Shown here: positions 1 through 5,952 of the stretch, piece after piece | How positions within the stretch are numbered: the first letter of the stretch is position 1 | How the letters are laid out: each line of letters starts with the position of its first letter | Origin: Emcibacteraceae bacterium | GTDB lineage: Bacteria; Pseudomonadota; Alphaproteobacteria; Sphingomonadales; Emcibacteraceae | Reading direction: 5' to 3' | Length of the DNA stretch: 11,260 nucleotides | NCBI GenBank assembly: GCA_016763335.1 | Contig: JAESUD010000045.1 | Span: 1-11,260, forward strand | The notes under the pieces: generated by a model | Told to the model about the DNA's origin: nothing | Database searches by the model: none | Seen by the model: only the letters and a program-made list of their open reading frames with translations | Made by a program: the position numbers and the translations under genes

Positions 1-709
1 CGGTAAGGTGAGACTTACCACCATGCTCTTTTAAATGAGTAAGGATACGTTCGGATAATTCATCGCGCATTTCATAAGCGAGTTTTTGTAAGGTGATATT
101 AATGCGTCCGTCTTCGCGCAGCTCACCGATATATCCTTTAAATTGGTCGCCGACATTAATGGGGCGAACGACATCATTATTATGAATAAGGCCAAGATGG
201 CTGCCGTTAATGACGGCTTTATAACCAAGGTCACTTCGGCTTGCGTTTAATAAGTCAACTTCTTGTCTAGCTTCAAAATTTTCCTGATTTTCTTCTTCCA
301 GGTGGCGGCTAAGGCGTGATGTAGCGGCAATTCTATCTGTCTTATCTATGAAAATGTAAACAACATAGCTGCGGTTTAATTCCATTGGTACTCGCTGCTC
401 TTTAAAGGGTACTAGCAAGTCTTTTGTCAGCCCCCAATCAATAAAACAACCAAACTGGCTCTGGCCGACAACTGGTAAAAAGGCACAGTCCCCAACTCTG
501 GCAAAGGGGATCTCCGTGGTGGCAATCGGTCGGTCTTCAGAGTCAAGATAAACGAATACGTCGATAAATTCACCAACCGCCCACAGGTCTTCATCTTCTG
601 GTAAATATTTTCCTGGCAGCAGAATTTCTTCGTCGTCATGCTTTAAATAAACACCAAAATCGACATGTTTAATAATTTCCAGGTTATGGTTTTTTCCAAC
701 TTCAATCAT
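1..709 (-). CDS. cvfB: CvfB/YitL-family S1 RNA-binding protein, 3' end cut by window edge
   Basis: An open frame runs from ATG at 709 to the left edge with no stop, giving 236 residues of a family usually around 280, so only the C-terminal winged-helix part is missing. I translated it by hand. It begins MIEVGKNHNLEI and contains LLPGKYLPED followed by DLWAVGEFIDVFVYLDSEDRP, the pattern of the first S1-like domain (about 1-65). A second S1 domain follows (about 68-135, with GCFIDWGLTKDLLVP), then a third (about 150-210, with GYIGELREDGRINITLQK). CvfB proteins bind RNA and in Firmicutes affect virulence gene expression; the role in Gram-negatives is unclear. The ATG lies inside the last codons of the upstream cobalamin/Fe-S gene (8-bp overlap), with only a weak AAAGAAAAG purine run before it, so translation is probably coupled. 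The family call is by recognition, not by search. Confidence 0.78.
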   Translation of the reverse strand, partial: MIEVGKNHNLEIIKHVDFGVYLKHDDEEILLPGKYLPEDEDLWAVGEFIDVFVYLDSEDRPIATTEIPFARVGDCAFLPVVGQSQFGCFIDWGLTKDLLVPFKEQRVPMELNRSYVVYIFIDKTDRIAATSRLSRHLEEENQENFEARQEVDLLNASRSDLGYKAVINGSHLGLIHNNDVVRPINVGDQFKGYIGELREDGRINITLQKLAYEMRDELSERILTHLKEHGGKSHLT

Positions 710-1973
710 TTTTTCTTTTCTTTACCGGTTTTGTTTTACTGGTCTTTTCGGTTTTTTTAAGCTCGGGTCGCCACCAGTGGCTGGTTTTAAGGCGTCCTCG
801 GTCCATGAACCAATCATCGAGCTTAAGTGCGAGCTTTTTAAACGGACTTTTCGCTATCTTCAACCAAATTCGGTGAATGAGCTTACTAAAATCACGATTA
901 TACGGGCAAGACCGTATGCAGATAATACAATCGGTGTTCTGGTTGCACCAGAATTTAAAACATTTTTCTGCCGACGGGGTCCATTTAACAACCCCTTTAA
1001 TATTGCTTTTACTATGGGCATAATCTTTTGGATTATCAAACGGGATCGCTTTAGGCGGGCAGGCGGTGGCGCAACGGTCGCAGGTTTGGCAAAAATCTTC
1101 GACACCAAATTTTCTCGGTTTATTAATCTCGAGCGGCATATCGGTGAATATTTTACCAATGCGGAACCTTGGTCCGTGTTTTTCATTGATCAACATACCG
1201 TGGCGACCTACTTCGCCAAGTCCGGCTTGTAGAGCCAGCGGAATACATAATGCACTATCATTGAGCGTTGCATATGCCCTGTATCCCATATTACGAATAT
1301 ACTGCGCCAGTGTGATAATTGCCACACCGTCAAAAGTATAACCAAGGCCCGTTGCCGCACCGGAAAGGGCGGACGGAACCGTTTTGATAAGCTCCTGGTC
1401 CATAGGTTCTAAGGTGACAATAACGTTGGGTATATCATCCGGTATTTCTTGCGGCTTTTGACCATTCCCCTGCATGGTGAATATGGATTTATACATCCAT
1501 CTTTCGTCATATTCACAAACGCCGAGATCGCCAACGCCGCAAAACCCAGCTACTTTTTTGAGGTCGCGTGTTGCTTCTGCCGGACTTTCGTAAGGGTAAG
1601 GCTCGGGCCATCCTTCATCATGGGACGAATAATAATCCCAAAAGCCTTCTTTGCGAATTTCATCCGGTTTTTCATTTCTAAATGAGCCAGATTTTTCAAT
1701 GTCGCGGATAACGTTATTCACATGCCATGCTGCATTGCGAAAGGCATAATCTTTTTGGCTAAAACCATCTGTTTTTCTGGCTTTCGCATAAGGCATATAA
1801 TAGCCTTCAAAAAACTTATCTGATTTCTCAGACTTGATTTCTGGATCCCACATAGCACGGCAATAAATATCAAATTTTTGCTCAAACCGCTCAAATTTTT
1901 TATTGACTTTAACGCCAGTTAGTTCATCAATCGGCTTCGAGTGATCTGACAGGGTTTTGTCGTGAAGGGCCAT
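702..1973 (-). CDS. Reductive dehalogenase-superfamily cobalamin/4Fe-4S protein (cytoplasmic, no Tat signal)
   Basis: This is a 423-residue soluble protein. RFEQKFDIYCRAMWDP (about 30-43) resembles the start of the dehalogenase core, and the stretch from about 205 to 310 matches the family pattern closely (AGLGEVGRHGMLI, then TDMPL). Cluster 1 is FCQTCDRCATACP (C295, C298, C301, C305); cluster 2 is built from C338/C343, C349, C352 and C356 before PYNRD. Y212, N238 and R271 have the same spacing as Tyr246, Asn272 and Arg305, which I recall as the PceA active site. The family carries cobalamin plus two 4Fe-4S clusters and cleaves carbon-halogen bonds. There is no twin-arginine leader, and no RdhB-type anchor is beside it, so it should be cytoplasmic, as in catabolic dehalogenases of the NpRdhA kind, but without their reductase fusion. 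The last 18 residues are Lys-rich. Related QueG (epoxyqueuosine reductase) is a less likely alternative. AAGGAT at 1983-1988 supports the start. The substrate is unknown. Confidence 0.82.
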   Translation of the reverse strand: MALHDKTLSDHSKPIDELTGVKVNKKFERFEQKFDIYCRAMWDPEIKSEKSDKFFEGYYMPYAKARKTDGFSQKDYAFRNAAWHVNNVIRDIEKSGSFRNEKPDEIRKEGFWDYYSSHDEGWPEPYPYESPAEATRDLKKVAGFCGVGDLGVCEYDERWMYKSIFTMQGNGQKPQEIPDDIPNVIVTLEPMDQELIKTVPSALSGAATGLGYTFDGVAIITLAQYIRNMGYRAYATLNDSALCIPLALQAGLGEVGRHGMLINEKHGPRFRIGKIFTDMPLEINKPRKFGVEDFCQTCDRCATACPPKAIPFDNPKDYAHSKSNIKGVVKWTPSAEKCFKFWCNQNTDCIICIRSCPYNRDFSKLIHRIWLKIAKSPFKKLALKLDDWFMDRGRLKTSHWWRPELKKTEKTSKTKPVKKRKND

Positions 1974-1982
1974 ATTAAATTT

Positions 1983-1988
1983 ATCCTT
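1983..1988 (-). promoter_or_regulatory. Ribosome binding site of the dehalogenase-like gene
   Basis: AAGGAT on the minus strand ends 9 bases before the ATG at 1973, which is normal spacing, and it fixes the start of the 423-residue protein. Confidence 0.6.
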
Positions 1989-2001
1989 GTGCTGATATGA
2001 G

Positions 2002-2038
2002 CTTGTATAATTTTACAGCTATATTAAAGTTGTACAAG
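2002..2038. promoter_or_regulatory. Spaced inverted repeat, possible operator in divergent promoter region
   Basis: CTTGTATAA (2002-2010) and TTGTACAAG (2030-2038) are inverted copies matching at 8 of 9 positions, with centres 28 bp apart. The right arm also holds a perfect 8-bp palindrome, TTGTACAA (2030-2037). Such TTGTnnACAA-like sites are typical of GntR/FCD-type regulators, but no regulator gene is in the window and the assignment is inference. The position between two divergent genes would suit joint control. Confidence 0.35.
2010..2037 (-). promoter_or_regulatory. Candidate sigma-70 promoter for the dehalogenase-like/cvfB operon
   Basis: On the minus strand TTGTAC (2037 to 2032) is followed after 16 bases by TAAAAT (2015 to 2010). 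This predicts a start near 2003 and a leader of about 30 bases containing the AAGGAT site. The -35 hexamer sits in one arm of the inverted repeat at 2002-2038, and the other arm covers the predicted start, so a regulator bound there would block transcription. The plus strand also has a perfect TATAAT at 2006-2011 that could serve the divergent transporter gene, but I see no good -35 for it. Confidence 0.4.
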
Positions 2039-2044
2039 AAAAAA

Positions 2045-2052
2045 GAGAGGGA
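2045..2052 (+). promoter_or_regulatory. Ribosome binding site deciding the YkvI-type start
   Basis: GAGAGGGA lies 4 bases before ATG 2057. The upstream in-frame ATG at 1997 has no such site and would lie inside the promoter/inverted-repeat region, so 2057 is preferred. Confidence 0.65.
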
Positions 2053-2056
2053 AAAG

Positions 2057-3145
2057 ATGTTATCCATTTTTCAAAAATACATATTACCGGGGATTATATT
2101 TCAGTCTGTTGTCATTGGCGGTGGTTATGCCACGGGACGGGAAATTGTTGAATTTTTCTTTTCGTCTGGGCCTATTGGCGGGCTTTTGGGGATTTTTGTT
2201 GCTATGGTGGTGTGGAGCGTCTCGCTCGCTTTAAGCTTTGAATTGGCGAGGCTCACAAAAAGTTACGATTATAATAGTTTTTTTACTCATCTTTTAGGCC
2301 GCTTTAGTTTTCTTTTTGAAATCGCTTTTTTAATACTCATTATCTTGGTGATATCCACCCTTGGTGCGGCAGCAGGTGGACTTATTGCCAGTAACTTTGG
2401 TGTTTCTGCTGTTTGGGGAACAGTAGCAATGATGGTGGCAGTTGCTGTCTTGGTGTTTTATGGTTCCGCGACCATTGAAAAAGTCCTCGCCGGCTGGTCA
2501 TTTTTACTCTACGGCGCCTATTTCACCTTTGTTGTTTTTTGTTTCGTAAAGTTCGGTGATAAAATTACTCATAATTTTTCGGTCAGCACTCTTGAGCCGG
2601 GCTGGTTTATGGGCGGCCTTAGCTACTCTGGCTATAATCTGGCGAGCATGACGGCGGTTCTTTTCTGTCTGCATCATATAACCACTCGTAAGGAAGCGAT
2701 ATTGGCAGGGCTGTTCGCAGGACCGATTGCCATGATCCCGGCTATTTTATTCTTTGTTGCGATGGTCGGTTACTATCCGGAAATAGTAACGCAGGACTTA
2801 CCTGTTAATTTCTTGTTGTCAGTATTGGACATGCCCGTTTTCAAAATTATTTTTGAAATTATATTATTTGGTACGTTCATTGAAACAGGCGCAGCTAATA
2901 TTCATGCTGTGAATGAAAGAGTAGCAAAAATATTTGAAAGTAAAAATAAAACTATGCCGCGTTTTATGCGTCCGGCCATCGCGATGGTGATATTATTTAC
3001 GGCAATCGTTCTTGCAACGAAATTTGGTTTGGTGAACTTAATTGCCAGCGGGTACGGCACATTAACATATGCGTTTATTATTTTGATCATTGGGCCATTA
3101 CTCACTATTGGTATTTGGAAGATATTAAAAAGCCGAAAATCATGA
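2057..3145 (+). CDS. YkvI-type membrane protein (LeuT-fold, APC superfamily), probable amino-acid transporter
   Basis: The protein has 362 residues, almost all hydrophobic, with about ten predicted membrane helices. The first contains IIFQSVVIGGGYATGREIVEFF (about 13-34). This glycine-rich broken helix followed by a TGRE motif is the hallmark of the YkvI family, distant relatives of NSS and APC transporters with the LeuT fold. Family substrates are not established. The 3' end overlaps dadA in an ATGA junction (TGA at 3143-3145, ATG at 3142), so the two are very likely co-translated, and a D-amino acid or related amine is the obvious substrate guess. A longer reading from 1997 would add 20 mostly polar residues (YKKKEREK) that look like translated leader. 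The family call is moderately firm; the substrate is inference. Confidence 0.78.
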   Translation: MLSIFQKYILPGIIFQSVVIGGGYATGREIVEFFFSSGPIGGLLGIFVAMVVWSVSLALSFELARLTKSYDYNSFFTHLLGRFSFLFEIAFLILIILVISTLGAAAGGLIASNFGVSAVWGTVAMMVAVAVLVFYGSATIEKVLAGWSFLLYGAYFTFVVFCFVKFGDKITHNFSVSTLEPGWFMGGLSYSGYNLASMTAVLFCLHHITTRKEAILAGLFAGPIAMIPAILFFVAMVGYYPEIVTQDLPVNFLLSVLDMPVFKIIFEIILFGTFIETGAANIHAVNERVAKIFESKNKTMPRFMRPAIAMVILFTAIVLATKFGLVNLIASGYGTLTYAFIILIIGPLLTIGIWKILKSRKS

Positions 3146-4401
3146 AAATTACAATAATTGGTGCCGGACTGCTCGGCGTTACAAGTGCTTATTTCCTTGC
3201 AAAGGATGGCCATGAAGTTGAAGTACTTGACCGCGAAAAAGGGCCCGCACTTGAAACCAGTTTTGCCAATGCCGGGATGCTCACACCATCAATGGCTGAT
3301 CCGTGGAATGCGCCGGGTATACTTACAACTTTGCTGACCTCACTCTTTAGTTCTCATAGTTCATTTAAACTAAGGCCAAAAGCATTACCGTCTCTTGTTA
3401 GCTGGGGACTTTCATTTCTTAATAATTCAAGAAAGAAATTATATTATAAAAATTTACACCGGAGTGCCGACCTTGCTTGCTATTCAATGGATGTACTTAA
3501 GGGATTAAACGAAGATTTAAAAATCGAGTACGGTCATATAACAACCGGATCAATTAAGATTTTTCGTGATCAGGAAAGCATGGACAAGCTTGTGGAATTA
3601 TCAAAGCATCTTGATGCCCATGATATGAGCTTTGAGCCGCTTACGGGTGATGCGTTGCTCAAGGTTGAACCTTCTCTCGTGCAAGTCGCCGACAAAATAT
3701 GCGGTGGGGTTTATTTTCCGGGTGATCATGCGGGTAATGCCTATCAGTTTACCTGTGAAATGGAAAAACAGGCAAAAAAACTTGGTGTAAAATTCCGTTA
3801 CGGGATTAGCGTTACAGCACTTTGTCGCGCAGGGACAAAAATCTCAAAATTGAAAACGTCAGAAGGCGAGTTAACGTCAGATTTATTTATTTTATCTGCG
3901 GGTAGTTATTCTAGTTTACTAGCAAAGACCGCAGGCTTGAATGTACCGATACGTCCGGCAAAGGGGTATTCATTAACAATACCTTTAAATGGCTGGAACC
4001 ACGGACCACGTATGTCATTAATCGATGACGGGTTTCATGCGGCTATTACGCCGCTTGGCAATGTGTTAAGGGTTGCAGGCACGGCAGAGTTTGCGGGATA
4101 TGACCGAAGTTTAACCAAAGACAGGCTTGATAACCTTTATAACCTTCTTGACGAAATATACCCTGATTTCAAACCTTATATCGAACGCGATAAAGTCACC
4201 GAGTGGGCAGGACTTCGCCCGCTTAGCCCCGATGGCTCGCCTTTTATTGGCAAAACGTCTATTGATAACTTGTATCTGAATACTGGCCATGGTCCACTTG
4301 GGTGGACTATGGCAGCAGGTTCCGCAAAAATGCTTTCTGATATTATTAGTGGCAGCAAACCGGTTTTAAAAGAGAGCGCTTATAATATTAAGCGCGCTTA
4401 A
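3142..4401 (+). CDS. dadA: D-amino-acid dehydrogenase (FAD-dependent, DadA type)
   Basis: This 419-residue protein oxidatively deaminates D-amino acids (typically D-alanine to pyruvate and ammonia), passing electrons from FAD to the respiratory chain at the inner membrane. The N-terminal Rossmann motif is IIGAGLLGVTSAYFLAKDG, ending in the acidic VLDR at about 30. GLRPLSPDGSPFIG follows near 355, and GHGPLGWTMAAGS (about 382) is the characteristic C-terminal FAD-contact segment of DadA. Length is normal for the family (about 415-435). The start is ATG 3142 because the Rossmann fold begins at once; an upstream TTG at 3115 would add nine unlikely residues within ykvI. No good Shine-Dalgarno site is present, so expression probably depends on coupling to the transporter gene. 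No alanine racemase (dadX) is adjacent, unlike the classical dad operon. Glycine oxidase or another DAO-fold enzyme is a weaker alternative. Confidence 0.87.
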   Translation: MKITIIGAGLLGVTSAYFLAKDGHEVEVLDREKGPALETSFANAGMLTPSMADPWNAPGILTTLLTSLFSSHSSFKLRPKALPSLVSWGLSFLNNSRKKLYYKNLHRSADLACYSMDVLKGLNEDLKIEYGHITTGSIKIFRDQESMDKLVELSKHLDAHDMSFEPLTGDALLKVEPSLVQVADKICGGVYFPGDHAGNAYQFTCEMEKQAKKLGVKFRYGISVTALCRAGTKISKLKTSEGELTSDLFILSAGSYSSLLAKTAGLNVPIRPAKGYSLTIPLNGWNHGPRMSLIDDGFHAAITPLGNVLRVAGTAEFAGYDRSLTKDRLDNLYNLLDEIYPDFKPYIERDKVTEWAGLRPLSPDGSPFIGKTSIDNLYLNTGHGPLGWTMAAGSAKMLSDIISGSKPVLKESAYNIKRA

Positions 4402-5787
4402 AACAAACTCGATACCAAAGATCATCATTAGAACAGTTACCGCAATGGCCAAAGGTGAAACATATTTGGTGCTGATACGCCATAAGATAAATTCTTTACT
4501 ACCATGGGCGAAGCCGAGTTGCTTTTCCGCCATTTTATTGGACATGGCCCAGCCAGCGAAGAGGGCAATCAAAAGGGCATTAATAGGAATTAACACATTG
4601 GCAACTGTATAATCCATTGTTTCAAACAGGTTTTTTCCTTCATAAAGCGGAATAAAATCAAGCGGTTTGAAATCTGCAAGTATATTAAATGAAAACACCA
4701 TAAACATGCCAATAGACCAGGCGATCATGCCTGAAAACCAGGCCATTTTCACCCGTGATTTACCCTTGTCAACAAACCATGCAACCAGTGGCTCCAGCAT
4801 GCCAATGGTAGACGAGAGTGCAGCGAAGGAAAGCAGGATAAAGAAAAGCGTGCCAAATAATACACCACCCGGCATTTGACCAAAAGCAATTGGAAGGGTG
4901 GCAAATATTAATCCTGGTCCTTCGCTTGGCTCAAGACCATATTCAAAAACAATTGGAAAAATGGCAAAACCAGCGAGCAAGGCAACAAACGTATCAGCAA
5001 TAGCGATCATACCAGCCGATCTAGGAAGTGATACATCATCCGGAAGGTAAGCGCCGTAGGTAATGAGCCCACCAACACCAATAGCAAGTGAGAAGAGCGC
5101 TTGTCCCAACGCTTCTAAAATTGCCCGCGGGGTAAGTTTTGAAAAATCAGGGTTGAGTAAAAAATCAATGGTTCTTTCCGAATTTCCTGTGCTCATGGCA
5201 TAAATGGCGAGGAAAATTAGAATGATGAATAATGCGGGAAGCATGATTTTTACGGCTTTTTCAAGCCCTTTTTTTACACCCATTGAAATAATGGTGACCG
5301 TTGTAAACAGGAATACACTGAACCATCCTATCAATGTTAGAACATTATCCTGAGATGCCTGAAAAATAGCCCCGGAGCCAGCGGCATCAATATTGGTAAA
5401 TTCTCCCATGGCCGCCTTGAAAATATATTCCGCGGACCAACCTGCGACCACACAATAATAAGAAAGTCCAAGAATAGGGATGAGGATACTGATCCAGCCA
5501 ATGGTTTTCCAAATGGGGTGGTAACCTCTTTTAACTAATTTGGACATGGTCTCAACCGCGCTTAACTTACCTTCACGGCCAATGGCAAGCTCTGACATAA
5601 TTAGCGGAATTCCGAGAATGAGGACAAAGCCTATATAAACCAAAATAAATGCACTGCCGCCATTTTGGCCTGCGATATAGGGAAAACGCCATAAATTTCC
5701 AAGACCTACGGCGCATCCGATGGCGGCCATTAAAAATGTGGACCGTGATGTCCAGATTGCTTTTTGCTCCATTGCAGCTTCGCTCAT
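4366..5787 (-). CDS. Sodium-dependent NSS (SNF) family amino-acid symporter
   Basis: The protein has 473 residues and 11-12 predicted membrane helices. Helix 1 carries GLGNLWRFPYIAGQNGGSAF (about 28-47), the signature of neurotransmitter:sodium symporters, with the unwound region that binds Na+ and substrate. LSYYCVVAGWSAEY (about 108-121) aligns with the LeuT helix 3 tyrosine pair. QALFSLAIGVGGLITYGAYL (about 229-248) matches helix 6, and SFAALSSTIGMLEPLVAW matches helix 8, which holds Na2-site Ser/Thr residues. Bacterial members take up hydrophobic or aromatic amino acids with Na+; the substrate cannot be read here. The start at 5787 is preferred because AGGG lies 9 bases upstream; an internal Met at residue 6 has a poorer site. 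Its 3' end overlaps dadA tail to tail by about 36 bp. Confidence 0.9.
   Translation of the reverse strand: MSEAAMEQKAIWTSRSTFLMAAIGCAVGLGNLWRFPYIAGQNGGSAFILVYIGFVLILGIPLIMSELAIGREGKLSAVETMSKLVKRGYHPIWKTIGWISILIPILGLSYYCVVAGWSAEYIFKAAMGEFTNIDAAGSGAIFQASQDNVLTLIGWFSVFLFTTVTIISMGVKKGLEKAVKIMLPALFIILIFLAIYAMSTGNSERTIDFLLNPDFSKLTPRAILEALGQALFSLAIGVGGLITYGAYLPDDVSLPRSAGMIAIADTFVALLAGFAIFPIVFEYGLEPSEGPGLIFATLPIAFGQMPGGVLFGTLFFILLSFAALSSTIGMLEPLVAWFVDKGKSRVKMAWFSGMIAWSIGMFMVFSFNILADFKPLDFIPLYEGKNLFETMDYTVANVLIPINALLIALFAGWAMSNKMAEKQLGFAHGSKEFILWRISTKYVSPLAIAVTVLMMIFGIEFVLSALNIISALF
4368..4395 (-). terminator. Possible terminator hairpin within the convergent gene overlap
   Basis: GCGCTTA (4376-4382) pairs with TAAGCGC (4389-4395) around a 6-base loop. 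On the minus strand it is followed by TCTCTTTT (4375-4368). It is encoded in the last codons of both convergent genes. The T-run is short and the plus-strand side has none, so it would act mainly for the symporter transcript. Confidence 0.35.
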
Positions 5788-5800
5788 GTAAGAATACCCT

Positions 5801-5840
5801 ATTTTATATTTAGCACTATTTTTTTATATTTAGTATTATT
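5801..5840. repeat. Two tandem copies of an AT-rich 20-bp repeat
   Basis: The units at 5801-5820 and 5821-5840 match at 17 of 20 bases (core TTTTATATTTAG, then a CACTATT or TATTATT end). They lie directly upstream of the symporter start and about 115 bp before the sulfatase. A 20-bp period is close to two helical turns, so paired regulator sites on one DNA face are possible. The AT-rich sequence also supplies several -10-like hexamers for the minus-strand gene. Confidence 0.5.
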
Positions 5841-5883
5841 TGAATAAACCCTAGCGAGAAACACCACATATTTCAATGCCTCA

Positions 5884-5912
5884 TTGCAATTTGGTTAAAA
5901 ACGCCCAATAAT
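5884..5912 (+). promoter_or_regulatory. Candidate promoter for the sulfatase operon
   Basis: TTGCAA (5884-5889), a 17-base spacer and AATAAT (5907-5912) give a plausible sigma-70 promoter with a start near 5919 and a leader of about 34 bases. GTTAAAA(A)CGCC occurs in its spacer (from 5894) and again just downstream (5921-5931). Confidence 0.35.
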
Positions 5913-5952
5913 ATCGGAAAGTTAAAACGCCAAAAAATTAAAAGGGCCGAAA

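Noticed and set aside
31..639. Two short minus-strand frames at the left end
   Set aside because: They are out of frame with the continuous CvfB reading, which explains the whole stretch from 709 to the edge.
777..1232. Plus-strand open frame of 151 codons inside the dehalogenase-like gene
   Set aside because: It is antisense to a strongly recognised protein, has no ribosome site and reads as a low-complexity, family-less product, so it is a shadow.
702..1973. Naming this gene queG (epoxyqueuosine reductase)
   Set aside because: The N-terminal RFEQKFDIYCRAMWDP segment, the AGLGE...TDMPL core and the Tyr/Asn/Arg spacing fit the dehalogenase branch better. QueG remains a distant relative.
1997..2056. 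Extended N-terminus for the YkvI-type protein from ATG 1997
   Set aside because: It would lie in the promoter and inverted-repeat region, has no ribosome site and adds a polar non-family leader. ATG 2057 has GAGAGGGA before it.
3115..3141. TTG start for dadA nine codons upstream
   Set aside because: The Rossmann motif begins directly after ATG 3142, and the ATGA overlap is a standard coupling junction.
5874..5886. Small palindrome CAATG-CCT-CATTG before the sulfatase promoter
   Set aside because: Five-base arms in AT-rich DNA are expected by chance, and it only just touches the candidate -35.
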